Positions 37,425 to 50,283 of a DNA stretch of 64,000 nt are shown piece by piece. Below the pieces are notes generated by a model, which was not told where the DNA came from, made no database searches, and worked only from the letters and a program-made list of their open reading frames with translations. The DNA comes from Fistularia commersonii (taxonomy: Eukaryota > Chordata > Actinopteri > Syngnathiformes > Fistulariidae). Position numbers and translations under genes: made by a program. The stretch spans positions 24,705,758 through 24,769,757 of the forward strand of contig JBBMNZ010000001.1 in NCBI GenBank assembly GCA_037954325.1, given 5' to 3'. The number at the start of each line of letters is the position of its first letter. The first letter of the stretch is position 1.

Positions 37425-37560
37425 AAGGTTGAATAGTTGTATTTCTCCATTTGCGGCCCTGCGATGGACTGGCGAGCGGTCCAGGGTGAACCCCGCCACT
37501 CGGCCAATGGCGGGCGACTCTGAGTGCAGGATAGATGGTATGAATAATGGATGGTTGATG
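37425..37560 (+). repeat. interspersed repeat, 3' part
   Basis: GGCCCTGCGATGGACTGGCG, GGTCCAGGGTGAACCCCGCC and GAGTGCAGGATAGATGG belong to the GAAT-tail family. Plus orientation. Confidence 0.6.
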
Positions 37561-38700
37561 AAAGTCAATTTAAATAACATATTATCTTGCACTGGGTAAA
37601 GATGGAGCCGTTGGGATGAAGCGAGGAGGAGAGATGATATATCTGTCATGCAGAAATAATGACAGGGGGGAAAAGCAAGGAAAAGGTAGTCAGGACCTGC
37701 AGGGCATCGCTAACAAAAGAACAACAAAAAAAGACCAAAAAAAGTCACGATTTCTATATTTAGATGGACGGAGAAACTGTGAAACCACATCGGAGAGAGA
37801 TTTGGAAATTCAGGCTTTCCTTATTTGTTTGATTGGCCCGACTGACTTCGCTTTACCCCGAAACCTTCTCTCGAGGGACACGGTGAATATCTTTCATCTG
37901 ACTCATTTGTGGGAGTTTTTTTTTTTTTTGAGGTCTCCCCAGTCATAGTTGTTCAGAGTCCCAAAAACCGTGGATGTTCTTGGCGTCCGATCCTACCTCT
38001 TGCCCTGCCCAGTTTAGCCGAACCTGCCAAGATCTGCGGGGCCTAGTTCTCCCCCTGCAGTTGGATGTTGTAGTCCCACCATCTGTAATCATACTTGTGC
38101 AGAATTTGACTCACGGAGGCAGTTTCAACATCGGGTGATCAAAGTGTGACTTTGCTCTGAGCTCTCTGAAAATGGGATTTGGAAGAGGCGGGCCCACAAG
38201 CTTGAGTTGTGACCCGACAGATGCTTTGAAAGCGGTCCCGCCTCAGTACTAATCAGAAACAAGCGTGATTTTGGAAACCTGAAACCTGTAGGTCTGAAAT
38301 GCCGTTAATGGTCCTAAAGGGCGACTTGGCTCCCTCGCGCCCCGACACCCTCCCCGTGCCCCAACTGTGACGCCAACTTTCCTCTTGTTTTAATTAGATC
38401 GTGTGAATGTGTGTGTCACTTGTCGTGTACGTCATCACTTTCTCTGATTGATGGGTCTGCAACCTTATGGTTACCATGGTCACAGACACTGCCGGATCCC
38501 TACTGGGAGACAGACAAGCGCCGGCTCCTGCTAGATCAGAGTAACTTCAGCCGCCGGTTGCGTTGCGAGTTGAGTCTGACGAAATCCTGAAATAGAGAAT
38601 CTTTCTCGCTCGGTTTTGCCTTTGACGTCTTGCAGCAACAGTTGAAAAATTGTTCCTCGGTAAGACAAGGCTGTAATTCAGATGACATTTTAAGTGTAGT
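37561..38700. other. non-coding stretch
   Basis: No gene or named repeat recognised. Confidence 0.35.
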
Positions 38701-39895
38701 GCGTTCATCCGTTATCTGTTCCGCTTAGCCTGTCCTCAGGTCGGGCCGAGGCCGACTCCGGCTGTATTTGGGCGAGAGGCCGGGTTCGTCCCGCCAGTTG
38801 ATCACAGGGCCACTGACGTACAACCATTCACTCGCCGTACAGAAACAACCAACCATTTTCTCTGTCAGTCACAGATCATGTATAGCAGCGGTTTTCCCAC
38901 CTTTTTTTGTATCAGGGATCGGTTTTATACATGAAGTTGTTTCCTTGACCGGTTGGAGGTCAGTATTTAATCAATGCAATGATTTTGCACTATAATAAGA
39001 ATATGGCAAGGGCTTGTCTTGAATGTGCCGATGCAGTTTTGAGGGTTTCATAGCGTCATGAGCTAGCCGTTTACCGCAAATAATGCATAGCGGGCTCGGA
39101 GCTGGTGGATCATCTGTCGCGATGAACCTGTAACTTAGGAAGGAATCTTGATATTTTCTTTTAAATGCAGCTTTCTTTTTGCTGGCAGTCTCCGCCGCTT
39201 CTACGGTCTCATCGTTTGCTCATTTCCTACCGAAAAAGCTCTCCAGCGACTTTTGTTTCTGGCTCATTTTTTTTTTTCTGTGGTAGCCGATGTGTGAAAT
39301 GGTGGGACAGAGTTAAGTGCGGCCGTAAGGCAAAGGCGGAAAATGTCGTTTTTCCGAAATAAGATCTGGAAGGTCTCATTAAAAAACTATAATTTGTTGT
39401 CCCAAGAAAGCTTTTCTTTTGTGTACCGGGACCGAATGATCCGCGGACCGATCTCACAACCATACACTGTCTCATTGACGTGTCATATGTAGACATGCAA
39501 CCATTCACTCTCTCATTGACATGTCATATAGAGACAAAAAACATTTACTCCCTCATTCACAAGTCATGTAAAGACATCCATTCATTCAGTTACTATTTCA
39601 TGCACAGCTCAAATTTAGCCGTACAACCATTCACTGTCTCATTGACATGTCATATAGAGACAAACTACGTTCTCGCTCTCTTTCACACGTCCAGGCAATT
39701 CAGAGTCTCCGATGAACCTACTGTATGTTTTTGGACTGTGGAAGGAAACCGGAGAACCTGAAGGAAACCCTCGCAGACACGGGGAGAAGACACTTCACAG
39801 AAAAGTCTCCCCGTCGGAATCAAACCAGGCACTTCCTGGCTGTGAGGAGGAAGCACGAATCGCCGCGCCGCCGCCGTGCCGGCCCATATATGTGT
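38701..39895 (-). repeat. interspersed GAAT-tail repeat split by a hAT element
   Basis: The tail-proximal part (38,701-38,885) and the head-proximal part (about 39,456-39,895; GTCTCCGATGAACCTACTGTATG, CCGGAGAACCTGAAGGAAACC, GGAATCAAACCAGGC) are both in minus orientation. The hAT relic lies between them. The middle segment 39,460-39,660 is amplified into about four ~42-bp reiterations of CATTCACTCTCTCATTGACA-like sequence. Confidence 0.65.
38886..39455. mobile_element. hAT relic (CAGTGGTCCCCAACC type)
   Basis: Starts CAGCGGTTTTCCCACC. On the minus strand it keeps the start of the element's protein, MSQKQKSLESFF (39,272 downwards), comparable with MNTKQTSLESFF at 57,862. The right terminus is lost after ATCCGCGGACCGATC. 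Non-autonomous and dead. Confidence 0.6.
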
Positions 39896-41159
39896 AATAT
39901 GTGACCTCTGGTTCTTGACACTTGAGTTCTAAGTATTTTAAGTTCACATGTTGCCTCAGGTCAACACCGCGCGCCACCGTGCTGCCTTCATGGCAGTGTG
40001 GAACTGAATTTAAAATAAACGTCCCTCGGAATTCCGCTCGGGTGCTTTGGCGATACCAGTAGAAACTGATAACGCCAAGTGCAGTTTTAGTACTGATTTC
40101 CAAATTTTTTTTTTTTTTTTGCATTACAATTCCAGCCATAATTTGTGTAATTCTGTGAGCAGCTGCAGTCTCCTTTCTTTCTACACGCGATGGAAAACTG
40201 CAAATGAGCCGGGTACAGTGCAAACCATTTGCTTACTCTTCTGAGAAGTTGAAGTGGCAGCCTGTAGCCTGCAGCTTTTCATCTAACAGCTAGCCGCGTC
40301 TGCCCTTTTTTTTTTTTTTTTTTTTCCGTACGATAGCAGCCATTTTGAAAGTCGGCGACCGAAACGCTGCAGCTTTTCCCGATGAAGGTCAGTTTAAGTT
40401 GAACCAGTTGGACAAAGGCGGGCCTGCAAGAAAAGATAATGTGTGTCTTAAAGCAGCAGTGACCTTCGCGGCGGTGAGATTCGCCACCAGGACCAAGTTC
40501 ACTGAGTTTACTATAACTGCAGAGGGGTTTTATTTCTCACTGTCATTGAAAACAATCTGATTTATTTCTATTTATGAAATGTTTTTCTTTAAGGCAATTT
40601 AGATGGAAAATGATCAGAATGCAGAAATATCTCCAAAATTTTGTACATGACTATACGCCTCTATACCTTGATTCAAGAGGGTAAATATGACCTAAAGAGC
40701 TGAAATTTTACAGGCAGAGAAAAACAAACAAAAAAAAAAAAAAAGGCGATTTCTTTCCCTTGTGATTGATCTATGTTTTCCACTTAAGCACATTGTTTTC
40801 TTGACAATTTGGAGGATTTGCTTTTGACAATATGCTTTTTTGGAAGCGGTTGTTAACACGTATAAGACCGACAGACAATGAGCTGTCACAGTTATGTGAA
40901 ACAAAAGACTCAGCACTGCCTTTTGGTGTCGTTCTTCTGCTTTCCCTCTTTCCTTCTCTCGTTCTGCCCTTTCTCTGATCTGGTCCTCTTATCCTGTATC
41001 TTTCTTCCTCATCCGTCCCGTGACCTGACAACCCCGGCAAGACGTTCCTCGGATCTCCTTCCCGCTGACTTCTCATCTTTCCAGGTAGCGAGCCTGCAGG
41101 GGGTGAAAAACACATACTTTAAGAGTCAGTCTTTGATCAAAAATGAATGACATTACTTG
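39896..41159. other. non-coding stretch
   Basis: No gene recognised. Long T and A runs occur at 40,105, 40,305 and 40,728. Confidence 0.35.
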
Positions 41160-43140
<1,981 letters not shown>

Positions 43141-43393
43141 TGGGTGGCACAACGGTGCAGTGGTTGGTGCTTCTGCCTCTCAGCAGGAAGGTCCCTGGCT
43201 TGATTTCCACAAGGTTGTCGACTGCAGAAGGTTTCATTGGAGGCCCTGAATTGCCCAGACTGGTGAATGAGGAAGGGAATGGTTGTTTGTGTCGATATGT
43301 GGCCCTGCAATCAACTGGCGACCGGGTTTAGGTTGAACCCCAACTCTTGACCTGAGTGCAGGATAAACTCTTTAGATAACGAATAAATGAGTG
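43141..43393 (+). repeat. interspersed repeat with tRNA-like head and GAAT-like tail
   Basis: The head TGGGTGGCACAACGGTGCAG..GGTTGGTGCTTCTGCC with a later GGCTTGATTTCC resembles degenerate A and B boxes. The body has TTCATTGGAGGCCCTGAATTG, GGCCCTGCAATCAACTGGCG and GAGTGCAGGATAAAC, and ends GAATAAATGAG. A clear near-complete short copy. SINE status is inferred. Confidence 0.65.
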
Positions 43394-43604
43394 TTTCTCA
43401 CAATTACGAACCAAAAAAAGGAATAGACTGAGACTCAAGGCTCATTTTCACCTACACTGTACTGCATGATGAATACACAGAATAATGACTGGACCAAAAC
43501 ATAGACATCTCAAAGCTGTAGCTCAAAGCTCAAGTTGTGATAGGAGTACGAAATCCATCAAAAACAAATGAACACTAATCTACATTGTAATTCCATCACT
43601 TGTA

Positions 43605-44180
43605 TCTTCTTTTCTTTTGGGCTTTTCCCTTCAGGGGTCGCACCAGCGAACCAACCTTCTCCATCTAACCCAATTCTCTGGATCCTTCTCTCTCACTACA
43701 TTCATAAATCTTCTCTTTGGTCTTCCTCTAGACCTCCAATTCCAACCATCTCTTTCTGGCTTCTCTGACCTTCTCTCCAAAACATCTAACATGCGCTGTC
43801 CCTCTGATGGACTCATTTCGATCCTATCCATCCTGGTCACCCCCAAAGAGAACTTCAACTTCTTCATCTCTGCGACCTCCAGCTTTGCCTCCTTTTCGTC
43901 ATCGTCACTGTGTCCAGTCCTTTCAGCATTGCTAGTCTCACCCCTGTCTTAATACACTTTTCCTTTAATTCTGAATGATATTCTTCTATCTCATCGTAAC
44001 ACTGACATTTTTCTCCACCCATTCCAACCTGCTTGAACCCGTTTCTTCACCTCTTTTCCAAACTCTCCGTTGCCCTGGACCGTTGACCCCAAGTACTTGA
44101 AATCCTCCAACTTCTTGATCTCCACTCCCTGAAGTCTCACCGCTCCACCCGGTTTCCTCTCAATCACACACAGACACACA
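43605..44180 (-). pseudogene. RTE-type LINE reverse-transcriptase C-terminus
   Basis: Minus-strand reading gives GVEIKKLEDFKYLGSTVQ and VKKRVQAGWNGW (44,179-43,991), then after a frameshift MKKLKFSLGVTRMDRI, RGRPKRRFMNVVRE and WRRLVRWCDP (43,867-43,631). It ends in the CGACCCCTGAAGGGAAAAGC-type tail. These are the thumb and C-terminal motifs of RTE-clade non-LTR retrotransposon polymerases. Internal deletions and a frameshift make it non-functional, and it is 5'-truncated. Confidence 0.88.
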
Positions 44181-45099
44181 TATATTCTTTGATACCATCA
44201 CTTATATAATAATCCTTCATTATTTCAAACCTTTTCTAAAACTCACGTCTGACCTGATCCCACAAATGGCCTCCTGTCAGTGAAACACATCTATTGCGTA
44301 ATATTTGCTCGCACTTTGCCATTGTGAGACATAAACACACCTTTGAAATTACAATTTCCTTTTCTTGATTTAGATGTATTATGAATACGTACGAGAATTA
44401 CAGGATCCTACGGCAACTCAGCCGCGATTTCTCGACAACCTGCCCCGAACATTGCCGATTTGGAGTAAACTCACATTTAATCTTCTGATCTTTTTCCCGT
44501 CGCGTTTGATCTCCCGTCCTCTCGGGTCATTCGAAGTGGATTTATCGAAAGAATATATGTATTTTTGAAGATCCGAATGCAGAGCGAGCTAGACGTCTCC
44601 AGCCGCAATCATATTCTCTATTCCCAAAGTTAAACAGAGGACGCGGAGAGGATACTTTGAAGTTATAATTGGAAGTTGCACTGAGTATTGAATGACAACA
44701 AGGTAAAATAGAATTAGCTATAATAATAAATAATCTTGCACTCCAGTTCTCCCAGTCCCAAGCTGCTTTGATATCCTCCTAATTAAAGACCGAGCTGGAC
44801 GAAACCAGAATTACGCTGACAGCGTTGATGTGTCAAGTGTGTAATTACACTGTAATTTCCTCTATGTTAACGCTGTGATCAAGCAGCAATTTACTGGTTT
44901 ATTCAAAGCAATGTCATATCCAGTTTCACAATAGAAACCTACACAATCTGGTGACGGGCTGAACGGACCAGACTCTTCTGGGAACCAGTCTGGGTTTCAG
45001 TGTTTGGGTCCTTGGGGATGCCTGGGACCATGTTGTTGTTGTTTAGAAAATGGTCTCCCACAGTTCTGGAGCCAAAACATACAATGCAGTCAAATACAT

Positions 45100-45101
<2 letters not shown>
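44181..45101. other. non-coding stretch
   Basis: No gene. A perfect 12-bp palindrome GTGTAATTACAC (44,839-44,850) sits in repeat-free sequence. Confidence 0.35.

Positions 45102-45139
<38 letters not shown>
45102..45139. repeat. (CT)n microsatellite followed by (CA)n
   Basis: About 19 TC units followed by a short CA run to about 45,153. Confidence 0.95.
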
Positions 45140-45142
<3 letters not shown>

Positions 45143-45404
45143 CACACACACACATAGTTTGCTGGCTGCCTTCATAAACAAATGCATGCTTGTAGGAAAA
45201 AAAAAAACAGTTACTCTTTGGGGAAAACCTGATAATGTCATAATATCAGCTTTGGAGACACGAAAACAAAACTTTTTTTTTTTTTTCGTTAGGTTCGTTC
45301 AGCCACGTGCTTTATTACGGGATTGCCTTTGCAAGTTCAAAGGAATAAGAAAATCCAAGCCGCTTCTTGCCAGTGCCACCGTTTGTGAGTTTAAAAACAG
45401 AAAA

Positions 45405-45918
45405 TCGGGCGGCACGGCGTCTCCGCCTCACGGCAAGAAGGTCTCTGGTTTGATTCTGACTGGAGGCCTTTTTTGTGTGGAGTTTGCATCTTCTCCCGTG
45501 TCTACAAGGGTTTCCTGCGGTTTCTACGGTTTCTTCCTGCGGTCCGGAAACATGCAGTAGGTTCATTGGAGATCCTAAATTGCCCAGATATGACAGTGAA
45601 TTGTTATGTGTGTCTACATGATGCGTAAATGAGAGTGAACAGTTGTATGTCTCTATTAAGTCGCCCTCATCTCTGCCGCAACAACAAATGGAAATACATC
45701 GCTCTCAGATGGCAAAGATGTTCCCAGACTCTACGTGCTCGGCTATCGGTTGTCATGTGAATAGTCGTATCTCACTAAATGTCCTGCGAATGAGCGAGCC
45801 GATGCTTTTTTGTCTCGTTACGTGCCCGTGTGATCGACCGGCGACCCGTCCGGGGTGAATTTCACCCCTCGCCCAGCACACCCCGCGGTGCAGTATAAGC
45901 GGCATAGATACTGAATGA
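45405..45918 (+). repeat. interspersed repeat, longest copy
   Basis: This runs from the head GGGCGGCACGGCGTCTCC, through CTCACGGCAAGAAGGTCTC, GGAGTTTGCATCTTCTCCCG, GGTTCATTGGAGATCC, the reiterated GAGAGTGAACAGTTGTATG segment, and GTGATCGACCGGCGACCC, to GTATAAGCGGCATAG and ATGAATG. It is the best reference for the family in this window. Confidence 0.7.
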
Positions 45919-48844
45919 AAACAGGAAATCAGTTTAAAGTGCAAAAGTCAAACCACTCATCAAAAATGTTGAATTTTTTTACCTATACTTGAGCACAGAT
46001 CCTTGACCTGTGTCTAAATGTGCATTTAATTCCTTGAAGCCTTTCAATCATCTGCATCAACCCAACTGGCAACTGACCGACCAACTGTCAGAAATGACAC
46101 GTTTTCACGTTTACGCCGTATGATTGTCCAATATGACATGCTTCCATAAGCAAGAGCAGCGACAGAATTTAATCCTGAGAACGAAGCTGCAGAATAAAAC
46201 CGACGGTTTCGTGAACCAGAGGTCGTTGCCCCCGGCTTGCCCTGTTCTGTTACGGTTTACCGGATGCTTATACCTCCCGATCCCGCCGTCGGCCCCGAAA
46301 GTCCTCCGTTGGTCAGCTTCCGACTCACGTAGCTGGCACTTGTGAGTCAAAACGGGCCAATTGAGAGAATCCAGCAGAAGAGTGTTCGCGCTTTTCCCTC
46401 CGGCGAGACATGCTGTTCTCGTGAAAGAGAGCTTGTGACAGTGAAGGAAGGTATCCAAGGTATCTGCGGTTTAGGCTGAATCAGGGAACCGAGGCTATCT
46501 TACCCCCCTTGGTATCAGCGGGTATTTATAGGCTGCACATCTCATTGCGCTGGCATTGTATCTTTTTTTTTTTTTTTGCTTTTTTTTCCACTGTTAAGTA
46601 TAAATCACAGACTAAAGTGCTGTCAGAACATTATCACGCGAGTCCCGTTGTGAGGGATCGCTTCTTTTATTCTTTGTTTTCCCTCAGATGAAAGGAGACG
46701 ATGAAGAATTGCAAATTAGAAGGGGTAGAAAGTAGAGGCGAGGTTTAAAATGACATGTTGAAATTCCGCAATTCATGTTTTTTTGTCCCTCCAACATTTC
46801 GCCGACTCGAACGTATGGGCAGAAAGCGAACGCGTGGTTGCGTGGAAAGGTGCTCGCCGTCTTGTTTTCTTCCTTAAAATGTCAAGAGTCTCGCTCCCTC
46901 TCTTTTTGTCTCCCCTAAGCATGATGGACTTCCCCAATCCCACTCTTTGAAATTAGAAGATATACTTTGCTAAAACCCGGAAGCCTTAATCCCAAACAGT
47001 GCAGCGCGTCACTTATAAAGAAGTCTTAAAGAGACGGGAAGCTGTTTAATACTCTGACAAATGACTGATGCCTTCGGAAATGAGCTGGTGTTTCCCTAAA
47101 GAAGACGCAATCACTGAACTTAACCTGACAGATAGGGTTTTTTTTTTCTTTTTTTTTTTCTTTTTTCTCAAATATATCATTATAACTAGAGGTTCCCTTC
47201 TTGACTTTATAATGAGGCTGTTCAGGAAGTGGCTCTTTTAGTCCTAGACCGAGGGGCGGAGGGACGAGGCCCGTTTCCCAGAGGTTTACTGACTCCTGAC
47301 ATCAAACGTCAAAGCAGTCACAGCAGCCGCCGCCGCCGCCGCCGCCGCCGCTGCTGCTTCTGCTGCTGCAGCCAAACCCTGAAGGATCTGAAGTGTGTTT
47401 GTGTGTGTGTGTGTGTGTGCACTTCTAGTTACACCCCAAGACTATTGATGGGGGGGGATGCTATTTAAAGGCCAGATTCAACTGGGCAGATCACTGTGAG
47501 TTTTGGACAGAAACGTTCCTTTGTTACGTTCACGTATCGCTGTTTTGAACCGAACCAGATCTTACGGTTGGCGGGTGCGGGTAGCAGGTTGGCACGTCGG
47601 ATAAAGTGGAAACACGACTCCTTTATTCCTCCTCAGATTACTCTCCGATCTGTCAGCGCAGAAGCTCCCAAGGTTGACTTCACTGCATGAAAATGTGATG
47701 TAACACCAGAATGGTTCGCCTTCCTCGGCAACGCTCCCCCTGAGGTTGTGTTAATACTGTCGGTTGGGTATGTGAACTTTTTTACCTGCGTAGGTGTTAT
47801 AGACTCTGTTGCCCTCAAGCCATTGTATGCATTACGATAGTGACAGAATACATTGTGCCCTAGATTCTCTCTTTCTCTCCTGCTCTCTCCGTCTCTCTGT
47901 AAGGGCATCTTTTGGTTACTTTGGTCTTCGTAGGGACGTTTTACCTGCACGTCTTAACTTCTGGGGTTTGCTAGGTTAGGTTTTGCCCGCATGGTGACTG
48001 GACGTCATTCTGATGTCCGGCGATAGCTGCGTCAGTGCGTGGGTGTGTGTGTGTGTCCGTGTGTGTGAGTGTGTGTACGAGTAAGAGAGAGTGTGTAACA
48101 GCAAACAGATGTGAGACACGGAAGACTTGGCAGTGTAATGTCAGGATGACTGTGTGTCTGCCTTCTCTGTCTGCTTGGAGCCCAGTAACACTGGAAAATG
48201 TGTATTCATTATACCTATTGCCTCACTTTATATAGGAAAGCACACACTCATATTTACATTTATAGTATGTCTTGGAAGCTTGTAGTGAGGAGGACGCCCA
48301 CTCACCTACTTGACTAACAGCATTTACTGCCCCCTTAACTTTTATTGGAACAAGCTCACATGCACACACACACACACATTTATATGTGTGTGCTGGGGTT
48401 CCGAGACCTGGGCCAAAGACAGATCCCGGCAGTACGTGGCGTGCCATCATACCAAATTCGCGAGGGATTAGAGACAGAGGAAGACTTGGCCTGTTGTGTT
48501 GGAGAGATGCGTGCATGTGTGTCAGCGCTTATTATTCGCCTGCGAGTGTGCACCTCTCCAGATAAGACGGCTCGATGATTAAGCGTTGTCCTTCCTCTGA
48601 CCTACCTTGCAGCCACGCGCTGCACAACAACCCGTTCTTTATTCACACAGCATCCAGTTTTCGATATTTATCACACTGACGTGACGATTTGATACGGCCC
48701 ACGTCATTTCATTGGAAAATGCTTTTTTTTTTCCTTCAGCAAATTCACCTTTTTGTCAGACGCAAGACACATACCCGAATATCATCATGAAACAAGTTCA
48801 ACATTATGTTATCATGACATGGGCAGCATGTTTAAGAAGTGATT
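45919..48844. other. non-coding stretch
   Basis: No coding exon recognised. Contains the compound triplet repeat at 47,321-47,370 and a GT run near 47,400. Confidence 0.35.
47321..47370. repeat. compound (CCG)n-(CTG)n triplet repeat
   Basis: About nine CCG units followed by CTG units with one TTC interruption, next to CAGCAG. I found no exon context for it, although such repeats often lie in 5' UTRs. Confidence 0.85.
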
Positions 48845-49126
48845 TACTGTCATTTCCAGACGATAAGCCGCGACTTTTTTCATGTAAACAACGATGCGGA
48901 TATTTGGACTTTTTTTTGGGGTGGGGCTAACAAGCTTCACGCCGCTAAAACATTTCTCCTCGTCACATCAGACCGATGAACTAACCGGGAAATTCTGAGT
49001 CCGTTCAACTCCGACACCGAAGAAGACGACTGACGGTTTTAGTGCCCGGGAGGAAGCCTGAGATAGCGATCGGCCAGTCGGTGCGGCTTATATTGAGGTG
49101 CGCTCAATAGTCCGGAAATCACAGTA
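48845..49126 (-). mobile_element. TACCGTA-type MITE, copy B
   Basis: 282 bp from TACTGTCATTTCC to GGAAATCACAGTA. These are diverged forms of the TACCGTAATTTCC inverted termini. It is the reverse complement of copy A (55,224-55,512), sharing CGATAAGCCGCGACTT, ATGCGGATATTTGGACTTTT, GCCGCTAAAACATTT and CACATCAGACCGATGAA. It carries a decayed copy of the acidic stub seen in copy A. Confidence 0.8.
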
Positions 49127-49129
49127 TTT

Positions 49130-49570
49130 CAGGGTCAGTAGCTGCATCAAAATGCAGTACCTTTTGCTCGCTCTAAGCGATCTCAGGCTAAACTGTTCTC
49201 AGTTCTACTACCTCAGTGGTGGAACAAACTTCCAGAAGCAACAAGACTAGCATCATCTATCTCAACCTTCAAGAAACAGGTAAAAACTGTTCTTTTTCAG
49301 GACTTTTTACTGCGCTGATGCCCCCAGATCAGGTTAGGCAGCAAGTTAGGCTATGCAGTGTGTGTGTGTATGTGTGTACGTTTGTGTATGTCTTTGTCAA
49401 AAAACAAAACAAAAAAAAAAAAAACTCACTAACCCAAGCTTACTGTTCTGTATATTTCCTGTGCATTGTGTATTTGCAAGTGTATTTGCAGTCCCTATGT
49501 CCTCTATTGTAAGTCGCTTTGGATAAAAGCGTCTGCCAAATGCAATGTAATGTAATGTAATGTAATGTAA
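49130..49570 (+). mobile_element. L2-type LINE 3' end
   Basis: A plus-strand frame gives QWWNKLPEATRLASSISTF then KKQVKTVLF, the WNxLP..R..SS.STFK..LKT.LF C-terminal motif of L2-clade polymerases. The 3' end GTAAGTCGCTTTGGATAAAA then GCGTCTGCCAAATG is followed by a (TGTAA)n tail at about 49,540-49,571. This is the tail shared by fish L2 LINEs and their SINE partners. It is 5'-truncated and dead. Confidence 0.85.
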
Positions 49571-49571
49571 T

Positions 49572-49911
49572 GCTGCCATCCAATTTTTTTTTAATTGAAT
49601 ATTTTTGTATCCGACGGCCGCTTTAAAAGATGCCATACCCATATTCTCCCTTACATCTCATGTTTAAAACTCACCAGCGTCGGCTGCGTCCGTCTGTGTA
49701 TGCGTGTGCGTGTGTGTTGACGTGCGCCGGTGTGTGTATTCGATTATTGGTCAGTGTGCTATCTGTGATCAGATGTGACAGTAGTCGGCGTGATGGTCCG
49801 GGCCTGCAGCCAGACTTACACCGCAGGAACCGAACAGTTTCCCTTCTCTTCCTTTGAACTGCTGCTGTAATGATGGAATGTTCTTTTCTAAGCCGAACCC
49901 AAGGGAGGCTG

Positions 49912-49953
<42 letters not shown>

Positions 49954-50248
49954 ATAATGGTGAGTCATACATGCTCTTTCCATTGTCTCTATAATCCGGA
50001 CAACGACTACAATTGTGCCCCCCCAAGTGACAAAACCAGGAAGAAAATAATGTGTGTGTACATTTGTTTTTTTTGTGTGTGTGTTTGTATGTATGTGTGT
50101 GTGTGCGCATGTGGCGTTGAAGGTATGGTGCTCTAGGGCAGATACCGGTACCTTCCCCATACACGACTTTGGTGGGGGTCACTGTGCAGTTTGAAAACAG
50201 GCTTGCCGGCAAGACCTTCTGAGTGTGTTTTTCTGCATGCGCGCCTGT

Positions 50249-50283
<35 letters not shown>

